Shown: positions 37,239-46,724, counted from the stretch's first letter. The stretch: 64,000 nt of DNA from Betaproteobacteria bacterium HGW-Betaproteobacteria-1 (GCA_002842435.1 PHCX01000004.1:116209-180208); one strand, 5' to 3'. The notes: generated by a model not told the origin, from the letters alone. Numbers and translations: made by a program.

Positions 37239-37604
37239 TTAGGCCGCTCCCAATACGCCAAACGATGGGCCGTTGTAAATTCCCAGCAACATGGCATGAT
37301 GCCGCTCGATAAAGGAGTCCTCTGCCGATTGCGCATCGCTATGGCAACTCAACACTTCAGTCTGTAACTCCTTGCACAGAGCCACTAGTTCTTTTTGAGC
37401 CATACTTTTCGGCTTTGAAACTTGCCGACAGGACGCATACCTGGCCGGAAAGCGCTGCAGCGATGCATCCGTAATCCGGGTTCCAAAATCACTGCAAACG
37501 AGTTCGAGCAACCCGGCCTTGTCCAAGGCGACAATAGCACCTTGATTGATCCCTAACTCCTGTTGGATGTGTTCGATGGACACTGAGTTTGCAACCTTCT
37601 GCAC
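37239..37604 (-). pseudogene. Second TniQ: C-terminal fragment only
   Basis: 121 codons from a possible GTG 37604. The sequence aligns with the last 120 residues of the intact TniQ (40783-42669): VSIEHIQQELGI against ISIDGVKSQLEV, SDFGTRI against SDFGIRF, ARYASCRQ against AKYVSCRK, KSMAQKELVALC against KEMSQNELIKMC, and ERHHAMLLGI against SRNHIVLLGI. The zinc-finger and N-terminal TniQ parts are absent, so it cannot be a complete target selector. It shows that another related element contributed DNA here, or that TniQ was replaced. Confidence 0.8.
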
Positions 37605-37672
37605 CAGAGAAACCTTTATTAATTTTATCTGAATTAGATGTTGAATCTGGGTTGAATGATCAATAACAATTT

Positions 37673-38005
37673 ATGCAGATTTTCTCAGGGACATTTCAAG
37701 GTAATAGAAACCCCAAAGCCCGTAAAAATATCTATCTATTTCAGTCTGTTGCAGTTGATTCTAACGGGGAGTTGTCGGTGGATAACCGGAAAAATGCTGG
37801 ACTTGCCGAAGAATCGCTTTCTGTCTACGAGGCCGACGATGGCCCGCTCTCTGCTGAAAATATCGCCCGTATCCGCGAAGCGGCTAATCCTATCTTGCCA
37901 AGGGGCAAGGTTTTGGCTACGAGATCAATTTGCTTCGGCAATCAAACCACTCAAGGTATACCTACAATCGCCCAAATTACAGGGTGTATACAAAGAAAGT
38001 CTTGA
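37673..38005 (+). CDS. Hypothetical ORF (doubtful)
   Basis: 110 codons beginning MQIFSGTFQGNRNPKARKN. The middle (DGPLSAENIARIREAANPIL) looks protein-like, but the C-terminal third does not, no clear ribosome site is present, and an overlapping frame is equally long. I recognise no family. It may be a decayed gene between the TniQ fragment and hipBA. Nothing else supportable lies between 37605 and the hip operators at 38177. Confidence 0.3.
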   Translation: MQIFSGTFQGNRNPKARKNIYLFQSVAVDSNGELSVDNRKNAGLAEESLSVYEADDGPLSAENIARIREAANPILPRGKVLATRSICFGNQTTQGIPTIAQITGCIQRKS

Positions 38006-38176
38006 AGGGCATTCATGGCTGATCCATTTTTAGGGCATCGTGACTGGTGCCTTTGTGGCTCATCAAGCGCTTCACATTTACAGAAAGTTCCCGACCGGGA
38101 AGTTTTTGCTTAGGAATCGCGCTGTTTTGCGAAACTTTCCCGAACGGGAAATATTGCCTTTATACGAGATTTAAAA

Positions 38177-38297
38177 ATCCTCACAATCAAGAGGATTCCT
38201 TGTAATTAAAAAGGGCGAAGACGTAAAATCCTCACGATCGAATAGATTAGTTGCCAAATGCGCCTGCTTGGTGCAGAATCCTTACAAACGTGAGGAT
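38177..38297. promoter_or_regulatory. HipB operator cluster upstream of hipBA
   Basis: Three related inverted repeats occur before hipB: ATCCTC-N8-GAGGAT (38177-38196), a degenerate copy starting ATCCTC at 38228, and ATCCTT-N8-GAGGAT (38278-38297), 5 bp before the hipB ATG. The TATCC-N8-GGATA operator of E. coli HipB has the same spacing, which supports autoregulation. Confidence 0.75.
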
Positions 38298-38302
38298 TAA
38301 TC

Positions 38303-38515
38303 ATGAAAATACCCATCGACAATGCAGCAGCCATCGGCAAGGTAGTACGCGCCAGCCGCAAGGCACAGAAGATCCGCCAAGACGACGCGGCAGGCAGCAT
38401 CGGCGTCAGCGAGAATTTTCTTGGCAAGATCGAACGCGGCAGTGAGTCCGTGCAGTGGGGCAAGCTCTTTCAAGTGCTTGAAGGGCTAGGCATCCGGGTC
38501 ATCGACAAGCCATGA
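38303..38515 (+). CDS. hipB: HipB-like antitoxin/repressor
   Basis: 70 residues forming one XRE-type helix-turn-helix (IGKVVRASRKAQKIRQDDAA, then GVSENFLGKIERGSESVQWG, then LEGLGIRV). HipB neutralises HipA and represses the operon through inverted repeats, which are present upstream. The stop overlaps the hipA start (ATGA), so expression is coupled. Confidence 0.92.
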   Translation: MKIPIDNAAAIGKVVRASRKAQKIRQDDAAGSIGVSENFLGKIERGSESVQWGKLFQVLEGLGIRVIDKP

Positions 38516-39819
38516 TTGGCCGCTCCTTACGCGCATCGATTAATCAAACGGAGGTTGGCACCTTGCAAGAAGTGGCTGGCCTCTGGAGTTTTCAGTACGT
38601 AGCAGACTGGTTGAGCAACCCAAGAGGCTTCGCGCTCAGTCCGCATCTTCCACTGACCGCAGAACCCTTGCTGGACGGCGCAAGCAAGCGCCCCGTGCAA
38701 TGGTATTTCGATAACCTGCTGCCAGAAGAAGGTCAACGTGTTCTGCTGGCCCGAGACGCCAAGCTGGATGCGGCAGATGCCTTCGGTTTGTTGGCTAGTT
38801 ACGGCGCGGAATCAGCAGGGTCGGTCACCTTACTGCCGCCAGATGCTGCGCCGCAAATAGATGAGCCTTTGCGACCATTGCCAGACGATGCTCTGGAGAC
38901 CCGCATTCGGCAGTTGCCCAAGGCGACGCTGACGCATGCGGCCATCAAGCGCATGTCGCTGGCAGGTGCCCAACACAAGCTGGCAGTCGTCCTGCAAGAT
39001 GACGCGCTGTTTGAACCCGCCGGCGCCACACCCTCTACCCATATCCTGAAGCCTGATCACCCAGATGAGCACTACCCCCATTCTGTGATTAATGAGTGGT
39101 TCGTGATGCGGCTGTCCAGACGACTGGGGCTTGATGTACCTGATGTGCACCGCCGCTACGTGCCATCACCCGTATACCTGATTGATCGCTTTGACCGGAT
39201 TCCAGACGATCAAGGCTGGCAACGCCGACACGTGATTGACGCATGCCAGTTGTTGGGGCTGGATCGCAGCTTCAAATACAGCCAGGGCAGCATGGAGAAT
39301 CTGGCGGCATTGGCCAATGCCTGTCGCAGCCCGGCGGTAGCACGCGCTCGGCTCTTTGGCTGGCTGGTGTTCAATGTGCTCGTCGGCAACAGTGATGCCC
39401 ACCTGAAAAACCTGAGCTTTCTGGTCTCGCATGAGGGTATTCAGCTGGCACCGTTCTACGACTTGCTCAGTGTAGCCACCTATGACGCACCCGCCTTCGA
39501 CAAGAAAGGATGGCCTACACAAACCCAGCTGGCGTGGCCGATTCTGGGCGTGCGGCACTTTTCGGACATCAGCCGTGGCCTGCTCTTGGAGGCAGGTGCA
39601 TCGTTGAATCTAGTCAAAGGCACAGCCCAGCGTCTGCTTGAAAACCTGCGCAGTCGCGCTGTGCAGGAGGCGGAAGCACTGTATGCCGAGGTCGAAGCTG
39701 AGAACGCCCAGATCGCCAGCGCCCGCCCCGAGTTGTCCGCAACGATGGCTGGTGAAACCCGCTGCCTCAGGGCTATTTTGCATACTGTCCTCAAGGAGAT
39801 GGCCAAACAGATAGCCTGA
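38512..39819 (+). CDS. hipA: HipA-family serine/threonine kinase toxin
   Basis: 435 residues, full family length. The N-terminal subdomain (GTLQEVAGLWSFQYVADWL, and LPLTAEPLLDG with the conserved L) is followed by the Gly-rich loop SLAGAQHKLAV, nucleotide-contact THILKPDHPDEHYPHSVINE, catalytic NSDAHLKNLSF and metal-binding YDLLSVATYD. HipA kinases phosphorylate glutamyl- or tryptophanyl-tRNA synthetase and cause dormancy. Cargo of the Tn7-like element, where it may stabilise inheritance or act in defence. Confidence 0.94.
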   Translation: MIGRSLRASINQTEVGTLQEVAGLWSFQYVADWLSNPRGFALSPHLPLTAEPLLDGASKRPVQWYFDNLLPEEGQRVLLARDAKLDAADAFGLLASYGAESAGSVTLLPPDAAPQIDEPLRPLPDDALETRIRQLPKATLTHAAIKRMSLAGAQHKLAVVLQDDALFEPAGATPSTHILKPDHPDEHYPHSVINEWFVMRLSRRLGLDVPDVHRRYVPSPVYLIDRFDRIPDDQGWQRRHVIDACQLLGLDRSFKYSQGSMENLAALANACRSPAVARARLFGWLVFNVLVGNSDAHLKNLSFLVSHEGIQLAPFYDLLSVATYDAPAFDKKGWPTQTQLAWPILGVRHFSDISRGLLLEAGASLNLVKGTAQRLLENLRSRAVQEAEALYAEVEAENAQIASARPELSATMAGETRCLRAILHTVLKEMAKQIA

Positions 39820-39929
39820 GCCTCACGGACGCGGGCTTGATTTCAAAACGTTCTGGGGTAGCTTGAATTGAAGTCATCATCTGCGAGGGCAACCTGGATT
39901 CGGTTAATCACAGCAAGGAAATCGGCCGG

Positions 39930-40319
39930 ATGCTGAATCCGGGCATCACGCTGGGCCAAGTGATCCACGGCCTGCTGTGGGAACTGTCATTCCACGGATC
40001 TCCGGCATCCAGGAAAGAGGAAAGTGCCAAACTCAAATGCCTGGCCAACGAAGTGCATACCGGAGAGGGCATAACGCACCGCGCCGCCGATTTGTTTGCC
40101 GGGTACAAAGCTACTCTGGCGTCATGCTTCATCGATACCGTAGGATGCGCATTGGACGACCTCTACGACACCTTGGTGTGTATAGATGATCACGATAATG
40201 CAGAGGCAGCATTCCAAGAGAAACTGCGGCCCAATATCCGGCTGAAGCCACAGTTCTCCGGCATGACCGGAATGGAGTTGCGCGGCTACGTGCGGATGAA
40301 TAGCGATATTACCTTCTAG
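39930..40319 (+). CDS. Hypothetical protein
   Basis: 129 residues from ATG 39930. The same frame is open for 20 more sense-like codons upstream (EVIICEGNLDSVNHSKEIGR), which begin with ATT after a stop, so the true start may be non-standard or the gene may be truncated. The sequence is soluble, with several Cys (LASCFIDTVGCALDDLYDTL). No family recognised. A hairpin follows at 40342. Confidence 0.5.
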   Translation: MLNPGITLGQVIHGLLWELSFHGSPASRKEESAKLKCLANEVHTGEGITHRAADLFAGYKATLASCFIDTVGCALDDLYDTLVCIDDHDNAEAAFQEKLRPNIRLKPQFSGMTGMELRGYVRMNSDITF

Positions 40320-40341
40320 CCAAGATTCAGCAGGATGTTGA

Positions 40342-40369
40342 AACGGCCCGATAGGTTAGGCCGTTCTTT
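40342..40369 (+). terminator. Possible terminator
   Basis: AACGGCC (40342) pairs with GGCCGTT (40359) around a 10-nt loop; a short T-rich CTTTG follows. Weak but suitably placed after the hypothetical gene. Confidence 0.4.
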
Positions 40370-40782
40370 GTATGCGCTGAATATTGATTCCTCAACTCAT
40401 ATAGGTTCAGTCCTTGTTGTTCTGACAGCAGGGGGGCACTTACTTAGTTTTTGATATTTATTAAACGATGCCACCAGTGGCAATCGCTGAAAGTATTTTT
40501 CTGATCGCGGCTCTGTCTGGTTCGGTGTCGAGTAGAGACATCGGAGTAGCATCCAAGACCAGAATTTTGATGCATCCATTGGTCGGCCATCTCAGATGTA
40601 CCAAACACCCACGTGGCTTCTGTCAAGATTCCAGCGCAGATCTTTACGGAGAAGCAATCGTACTGGATGCATTGTCGGGTGCACAACATGTGACCGAGAT
40701 TCGTGTCTGATTCCAAATTTAAGATCAATCAACTTAAAACCCACAAAGAAAATTTTGTAGATACTCGCTGTTCTTGATGATG
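40370..40782. other. No supportable gene
   Basis: Open frames on both strands are 80-105 codons, overlap each other and lack ribosome sites or recognisable domains. This is probably decayed sequence between cargo and the tniQ 3' end. Confidence 0.5.
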
Positions 40783-42669
40783 CTATGCCGCCTCGGAGAG
40801 GTGAGTCCTGATCCCAAGAAGCACAATATGATTCCTTGAAATAAATATCATATTTGCGGATATGCCGGCTGTAGCCACATTCAAACGTGGGATACTCAAG
40901 ATATCGCACATCTTTATCAACTCGTTCTGTGACATTTCCTTTAATTGCGCAATTTTTCTGCAGGAAACATACTTGGCATCAAAGTCATCGACATCTGATT
41001 TTACGAACCTGATGCCAAAGTCTGAATTTTGCTTTGTTTTCAAGATACCCGTCTTGACCAACTGGTAGATGATCTTTTCTCCGACCTCCAGTTGAGATTT
41101 CACCCCATCAATAGAAATTGTATCGTCCAATTTGAATATTAACTGACTCAGAAAGTCCTTCACTTTTCTGGAATTAAACACTAAATCACCAGGACGACTG
41201 CCGTTGATCCCAACAGGTATGATTGTTCTTTTGCGAACGGCGTCAATAAAGGCTGCTTTTACCTCGGAGGGACCGAGCTTCTGCAGCATGATTTTGCGTA
41301 ATGTTTTGAAGTTCACCTCATCATCGATTTCCATGTATCTACAGTCTTTGATGAGGTCTGATTTAAGCACTTCCACATCCTTTTCATGGTAGAGGGTCAG
41401 CGGCTTGGCGAGATGACGTGCCTGATAGTAGCCGCGCGACCGATATGCCCTCAGAATCGCTGCCGGAATATCCAGCAATTCTGCTGCCGCCTCCAGGCTT
41501 AAACTTTTGCCTTCTGCGAATTCGAAAGGCATCTGCTGAGAAAGATCAAATAGCAGATGTCCATTCTGGTGTCTTGAATGGATTGGGATAATCTCTTTCT
41601 CGACCAGCTTTCTTGCCGTACTGGGGCGCACACCTACCGCCTTGGCCAAGCCTTCGATGCCCACGATACTTGATGCTTGCTTGGATTGGAAACTCGGGTG
41701 TATGGCTGCTTGTTTCCAGTGCTGCTCGCCGAATTCGACAAAGGCTTCATGCATGAATGCAAGCTCAGCCTTAGGCAGTCCGTTCTTGAAGAAAGCCTCA
41801 TAGAAGGATTCGAATTGCCCGCGCAGTCCTTTCGCCTGCATGTCGGCTTGCGGTGCATGCACACGTTCCAGGTATCGATGAAAACCGGTCGGCCAGGTTT
41901 GCAGCATCTCGGATGCGGTCACCAATGTCGACCACTCCTCCGGCAATGCTGCATCGTTGGCGGCCGGCGGCTGGAATCGTTCTATTCTATGGAGGATACC
42001 CAGCAGCGTGCTCAACGACATCGCTTGCAGGCTTGCAGCAGGGAAACCGACATAGTCCAGCGCGTCGGTATTCAACGAGGTTCCCATCAGTTTGGCCTGG
42101 AGAACTTCAATCAAGGTCAGGGCTGCCGTATGGTTGGCATCCACCTTGGGATCTTCCGCCACATCATACCCGCACTGGCAACGCGTCAGTCCCTGGCGCC
42201 ACCAGTCGAATTCACGATGACATGCCGGACAGTGGCTGATAGCCATGCGCCGGTGCCTAGGGCAGGCGACGGCATGACGTAACTCCCAGAATGCCTGTAC
42301 ATGACCGCATTCGCGCACGCAGTCCGGACAAACCCGGGCATGCTTGCTGCGCAGGTATAGTGCGGATAGTGCATGATCCATCAAGGGAATGTTGCGGCCC
42401 GATGCAGTATCGGTCTCGCCCAGCACCGCAAAGTCCTCCGGTGTTTTGCCGAAAAGCGGCGCCAGTTTGCCGATCGGCGGTCTGGCGGAGCGCATTTCAT
42501 TCTCGGTGAGTCCTGCATGCCGCAGAATCGGATTGATCGACGGATAGCCGTTGGCTTCCGCCGTCCGCAATACGAAGCCCATATAGCTTTCTCCGTATTG
42601 CGGCTTGGGCGTGATCACCAACTGTTTGGGCTGCGTGTCGTCGAGCAGATCGTCTTGTATCAAGATCAT
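40783..42669 (-). CDS. tniQ: TniQ/TnsD target-site selection protein
   Basis: 628 residues. An N-terminal TniQ domain (ITPKPQYGESYMGFVLRTAE) is followed by zinc-binding pairs CPDC (114-117), CPRH (136-139), CPAC (147-150) and CQC (164-166), then a long C-terminal region with several helix-turn-helix-like segments. The length and multi-HTH tail are those of TnsD-type TniQ proteins that bind a specific chromosomal site. Given the insertion point, the site read is probably the 3' end of nrdJb. It overlaps tnsC by one base (TAATG). Confidence 0.92.
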   Translation of the reverse strand: MILIQDDLLDDTQPKQLVITPKPQYGESYMGFVLRTAEANGYPSINPILRHAGLTENEMRSARPPIGKLAPLFGKTPEDFAVLGETDTASGRNIPLMDHALSALYLRSKHARVCPDCVRECGHVQAFWELRHAVACPRHRRMAISHCPACHREFDWWRQGLTRCQCGYDVAEDPKVDANHTAALTLIEVLQAKLMGTSLNTDALDYVGFPAASLQAMSLSTLLGILHRIERFQPPAANDAALPEEWSTLVTASEMLQTWPTGFHRYLERVHAPQADMQAKGLRGQFESFYEAFFKNGLPKAELAFMHEAFVEFGEQHWKQAAIHPSFQSKQASSIVGIEGLAKAVGVRPSTARKLVEKEIIPIHSRHQNGHLLFDLSQQMPFEFAEGKSLSLEAAAELLDIPAAILRAYRSRGYYQARHLAKPLTLYHEKDVEVLKSDLIKDCRYMEIDDEVNFKTLRKIMLQKLGPSEVKAAFIDAVRKRTIIPVGINGSRPGDLVFNSRKVKDFLSQLIFKLDDTISIDGVKSQLEVGEKIIYQLVKTGILKTKQNSDFGIRFVKSDVDDFDAKYVSCRKIAQLKEMSQNELIKMCDILSIPRLNVATAGISANMIFISRNHIVLLGIRTHLSEAA

Positions 42670-43679
42670 TAGCCCCCCAGCGCTTCTGCCGCGGTCATCT
42701 GGCGGGTTGTTTTCGGTTTATAGGTTCTCGGCTTTTCATCTTCTTCATCTGCAATACCGATGGTCTTGGCAATGTCGAGTAAATGAATGGTAGGTGTCGG
42801 ATTGAAGTCGAGGGTGAAGGGATTGACCCTCTCATGTGATGACGACTTCCATACCGATTCCTCAAAAGCGGTTTCAAGATCGCCCAAGGTGATGGTATAG
42901 CGCTCATCGAATAAACTATTCCAGATCGCCTGGCGCAGTATCTTGACGATGTAGCCGACCAATCCGCCGCTGGCACAGTAGAAGCGGAACGCCATGTTGT
43001 CTGACGCGAGGTTAGGCAGATCGTACTCAGGCAGGGCATCCTGGAAGGCTTCGAGAATCGCCACAAACTCATCCTTTTCCGTCGGCTTGGCCCAATCGAA
43101 TCTCGGTATTTTGATGGCCCCGACAAAGCGACCGCTCAGCTGCTCGTTCTGGCTGATGACGGCCATGCAATCCGGCAGGCCGGCAACCACCAGGGCTACT
43201 TTCACGCGGTCAACCAGGGTTTTCAGCCAGTCGGCCACATGATGCTGGATCTTGCGCGAGCTTTTGTCATAGAAGTGCTGGAACTCGTCGATGACGATCA
43301 TGGTGGTGCCCACGGTAGATAGCAGCTTGATCAATCGCTCGGTTTTCTCGTTCTCCGAAGCGCGTCGGTTCCAGAGTGGATCGCCAAGGGCCAGCAGCAT
43401 TTTTTCAGCCAGGCCTTTGACTGTCGGTTTGGACGGGACGGTGACGCTGAGGATAGGAATGTACATGCCTTCCTCGCGTCGTTCGCTCGGATGCTTGAGT
43501 TTCACATGGTCGATCAGGCGGGATTTGCCGCTACGCGAGTCGCCGATGACGGCTAGACAGATCGGCTCGGCACAGGTGCGGGAAGCCTCGAAATGATGCA
43601 ACAGTCTTTTCCTGGCGGCGATGAAAGGATTGTGTTCGACCAGGATGCTGTCGATGATATTGAAGTTTTGTTCTTGCAT
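42669..43679 (-). CDS. tnsC: TnsC/TniB AAA+ transposition regulator
   Basis: 336 residues. Walker A is GDSRSGKS (46-53) and Walker B IVIDEF (131-132 acidic pair), followed by a sensor-type VALVVAGLPD and an Arg-rich GRFVGAIKIPRFDW segment. TnsC polymerises on target DNA marked by TniQ and recruits TnsAB. The C-terminus (KPRTYKPKTTRQMTAAEALG) is a basic tail, possibly for contact with TnsA/TnsB. Stop and tniQ start overlap; tnsB ends 22 bp upstream. Confidence 0.93.
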   Translation of the reverse strand: MQEQNFNIIDSILVEHNPFIAARKRLLHHFEASRTCAEPICLAVIGDSRSGKSRLIDHVKLKHPSERREEGMYIPILSVTVPSKPTVKGLAEKMLLALGDPLWNRRASENEKTERLIKLLSTVGTTMIVIDEFQHFYDKSSRKIQHHVADWLKTLVDRVKVALVVAGLPDCMAVISQNEQLSGRFVGAIKIPRFDWAKPTEKDEFVAILEAFQDALPEYDLPNLASDNMAFRFYCASGGLVGYIVKILRQAIWNSLFDERYTITLGDLETAFEESVWKSSSHERVNPFTLDFNPTPTIHLLDIAKTIGIADEEDEKPRTYKPKTTRQMTAAEALGG

Positions 43680-43701
43680 GATGGATATCCTTTATAAAGT
43701 T

Positions 43702-45672
43702 TTACTTGGTGCGCTGTTCGATCACAGCGGTGAGTTTTGGTCGTTGGGTGCTAGTACTGGCGGCTAGCAACGAGGTTTCTACCTGTGCGATAGGGGCCGT
43801 CTCGGCGGTATCAGATTTACGGGTGCGGTGCTTGCGGCCTTCCGCCGTGGCTTCGGCGAAACGCCCGCGCTTGCTGTTGGATTTCCGCTTGCCGCGGCGC
43901 TCGTCCTCGATGATAGACCTGATCTCGACACCGGCGCGTGCCCAGGTCAATGGATCGTCCTTGCCCAGATGACGTGTCGCATATTGCCGAAAAACCTTGT
44001 GCTGCCAGAGCGAGATGCCTTCGGCATAGTCCTTGTGCAGGGCTGGCGCCTTGATGAAGCTCGAAGCCCCCGGATGCTTGACGTGGATATGGCCGAGATT
44101 GCTTTCGTCGATACGGATCTCGACTTTCAGCTTGTCGCCGAATTCGCGCCGCAGTTCCACCATGTCCCTGGAGTTGTATTGCAATCCATTGCAGCGAATG
44201 CCGTCATGGGCCAGCGTCGCTTCATCCGGCTTGCCGAGGATCACGTCCAGCATCGCAGGGTCTTCCGGTAAAGGTGTCGCGGTCGCAGAGGCGGATGAGG
44301 CCCAGAAGGCTGCAGGGGTGACATGGTCCAGGCCGCCATGGGGTTTCTGGTGATAGTAGTCGGCGACCCACTTATAGATGACCTCGCGCAAGGTGGAGAT
44401 CCGCATCACCGCATGCTTGGCCGGGTCGTAATCGTCCTTCTCGAAGATGTTGCTGAAGGTGGTGCCCGGCGTGCCGTAACTTACACCTTCGTTCAGCGTC
44501 CGCATGAAGCGTTCGATCTTGCCCTTGTACCAGGGCGATTTGCGCGGGGTGTAGACGATCTCGGTACCGACGCTGTAGCAGGCTTCCTCCAAGCTCCTGC
44601 CGTGGAACTCCAGTCCGTTATCGACCACCAGTTTCTGCATGACGCCGTATGCCTCCCAGTCGTGGCGGATACTCGGGTAGTCTTTCTTGAGGGAGATCTT
44701 CGGCATGAATGCATGCCTGAGGCAGCGGGCCACCGACAGATAGCTGGGCGGCTCGAAACCGATGTAGATGCCAAGGATGCAGCGCGTATGGCTGTCGATG
44801 CAGACCGTGACCCACGGACGCCCGAGCGGCAGGAAATTCTCATCCAGTACGAACAGATCGAGCTTGGTGTGATCGATCTCAGCTGTTTCCAGGCGTTTCT
44901 CGGTGACGGTGTGATTGAGCTTGGCGCGGAATTTACGGATGGCTGCTGTCCGTCCGTGACGGGCGGCATAGCGGTCGAAGGCCGACATGCTGTCGATGAC
45001 GGATTTGACCAGCCTGCGCGACGGCAGCTGCAATTGGTTATTGTCAGGCCTTTGCTTGTTCTCATCGTCGACGGCCGCCTGCGCATGTTCCAAGGTGGTA
45101 GTAATGGAATGCCGCGCCCGTGTCATATAAATGTTGTCGATCTGGTCCGTGACAATCTCCAACACTTCTTGTGGGTATCGGTAATGCCGGTTGCCTTTGT
45201 TCTGATGTTGCTCAACCAGGGCATGCATATCATTACCATGAGCGATATAACGTTTCTTCCAGCGCAGCACCGTGATCCAGTGCGGCGGAGTGCTGGACTG
45301 CTGCGTCTCTCTCCATACCTTGGCAATAGCTTGTTCGATCAGGATTTGCGTAGATGGCAGATCCTGCACCGCCTTGACATAGAGGCGCCGCATCTTGGCC
45401 GACGACCATAAACGTTCGGTTGGTTGGGGCCGCACAATGGTCATCTTGATGCCGTCCATGTTTGACTTCGGCGCACGCGGCTTGCTGTCGTCGTAGAAAA
45501 CCAGCTTGCCTTTCTCATACAGCCCCAGCAGTTCTTTCATCTTGAACTCGTGAAAACGACCGCTCGTCGTTTCCTCGGTCTGCCAGATGTCTTTCTCAAT
45601 CTCACGACGTAATACGTGTTGGCGCTGCTCTATTTGGATTACAGCGCCTTTTTGGAAATAAGCGATTCCCAT
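43702..45672 (-). CDS. tnsB: TnsB/TniA DDE transposase
   Basis: 656 residues from ATG 45672 (MGIAYFQKGAVI); longer readings only run back through tnsA. The catalytic DDE residues are D267 (ETAEIDHTKLDLFV), D351 (LVVDNGLEFHG) and E387 (KGKIERFMRTLNEG), close to the Tn7 TnsB positions D273/D361/E396. N-terminal helix-turn-helix segments (about 30-240) would bind the terminal boxes. The C-terminal basic tail is the expected TnsC contact. It joins the transposon 3' ends to the target. It overlaps the tnsA 3' end by 34 bp. Confidence 0.94.
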   Translation of the reverse strand: MGIAYFQKGAVIQIEQRQHVLRREIEKDIWQTEETTSGRFHEFKMKELLGLYEKGKLVFYDDSKPRAPKSNMDGIKMTIVRPQPTERLWSSAKMRRLYVKAVQDLPSTQILIEQAIAKVWRETQQSSTPPHWITVLRWKKRYIAHGNDMHALVEQHQNKGNRHYRYPQEVLEIVTDQIDNIYMTRARHSITTTLEHAQAAVDDENKQRPDNNQLQLPSRRLVKSVIDSMSAFDRYAARHGRTAAIRKFRAKLNHTVTEKRLETAEIDHTKLDLFVLDENFLPLGRPWVTVCIDSHTRCILGIYIGFEPPSYLSVARCLRHAFMPKISLKKDYPSIRHDWEAYGVMQKLVVDNGLEFHGRSLEEACYSVGTEIVYTPRKSPWYKGKIERFMRTLNEGVSYGTPGTTFSNIFEKDDYDPAKHAVMRISTLREVIYKWVADYYHQKPHGGLDHVTPAAFWASSASATATPLPEDPAMLDVILGKPDEATLAHDGIRCNGLQYNSRDMVELRREFGDKLKVEIRIDESNLGHIHVKHPGASSFIKAPALHKDYAEGISLWQHKVFRQYATRHLGKDDPLTWARAGVEIRSIIEDERRGKRKSNSKRGRFAEATAEGRKHRTRKSDTAETAPIAQVETSLLAASTSTQRPKLTAVIEQRTK

Positions 45673-46373
45673 GATGTCTCTCCCATATGTTTGGTGTTGA
45701 TAACCCGGCGTACTAACGTGTCGTGGGTCAGTGCCTGATTGAGGTCGATATGCAGATAGCCTTCCAGCAGTAACCGGCAGATATGCCCTGACAAGCCAGG
45801 ATGGTGTGCATCCTGTTGCAGGGCTCCCCAAGGCAGGGATTCGTATTGCTCAAACATGCGGCGGATGCGTTCGCGTTCCAGCGGGGAGATGTCGATGCTC
45901 CCCAGACGCTTGATGTCGTCGGCGTTCTGCAGCCGCGGATTGAGTGCCAGGTCCTCGGCCAGCATCACCAGGTATTGGTAACCGTAACTGGGGAGTAGCG
46001 CACTCAGTAATGCAGTCCGCTCAGCGATCTCCGGTTTGGCGGCATCCTTGCGGGTTTTGATCTCGACCAGGAATTTACGGTAGCCGGCATGCACCAAGAC
46101 ATCGGGGAAATGCCTGTGCTCCTCACCGTCCTGCAGGTAACGGATCTCACAGGGTTGCGGCCTAAAGCTACTGACGCCCGGGCATACATCCAGAAGCAGC
46201 ATGCCGTTGCGTTCGTTCTTCGATTCGCACTGCAGCATGCTTTGCATCTTCCAGCTCGGATACTTGGACGTCATGCGCGCATTGGAGCGCTTGACGACCG
46301 GGCGGGCCAGTTTGTCGGGCTGGGCAAATCGGATGGTCAAGGGCGGCCGGTGTTGCGATTGATACAGTTCCAT
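45639..46373 (-). CDS. tnsA: TnsA endonuclease
   Basis: 244 residues. Restriction-enzyme-like core: Glu about 50-54 (LQCESKNERNG), Asp91 in HFPDVLVH, and Glu104/Lys106 in FLVEIKTR, the order found in Tn7 TnsA. The C-terminal part (about 165-244) is a helical winged region. TnsA cuts the 5' strands so that the element moves by cut and paste. First gene of the tnsA-B-C-tniQ operon, whose upstream region contains two TnsB-type boxes. Confidence 0.92.
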   Translation of the reverse strand: MELYQSQHRPPLTIRFAQPDKLARPVVKRSNARMTSKYPSWKMQSMLQCESKNERNGMLLLDVCPGVSSFRPQPCEIRYLQDGEEHRHFPDVLVHAGYRKFLVEIKTRKDAAKPEIAERTALLSALLPSYGYQYLVMLAEDLALNPRLQNADDIKRLGSIDISPLERERIRRMFEQYESLPWGALQQDAHHPGLSGHICRLLLEGYLHIDLNQALTHDTLVRRVINTKHMGETSWESLISKKAL

Positions 46374-46688
46374 ATAACCTCCATCGTTAACGGAGCAGAG
46401 GAACTCGGAAATTCAGGCGTAGCGAATCCTGTATCGCTGCCGGCACAATCAAGCGCCTGGCAGAGATTTCGGGGTTAAATGCCTAGAACATGGGATCGGC
46501 GGCTATTGACTTGCCGAATGTCTGTCGTAGAATGTAATCAAATAGGGTTCAGTTACAAGATATTTAAACGGCTTAGGTTTTGACGAACCTGGGCCGTTTG
46601 CATTTAATGTCCCGTGTGGACACGCACTATCGCTTCAATTTCTCGTCGTTCTTCCTTTCCAAAAAATAGCAGCCTGATGGCTGCCGTC

Positions 46689-46724
46689 CTTGCAAGACAG
46701 CCTGCGTTTACTTGCAGCTTTTGC
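46689..46724. repeat. Internal TnsB-type boxes upstream of tnsA
   Basis: CCTTGCAAGACAGC (46689) and ACTTGCAGCTTTTG (46711, then CTGTCT) match the terminal box core, have the same 22-bp spacing and the orientation of a right end. They lie 316-351 bp before tnsA. They could be a vestigial former right end or an operator for autoregulation. The rest of 46374-46858 shows no gene. Confidence 0.6.

Noticed and set aside
40444..40909. Overlapping minus-strand frames of 94 and 105 codons and a plus-strand frame of 80 codons
   Set aside because: They overlap one another and the tniQ end, lack ribosome sites and match no known family.
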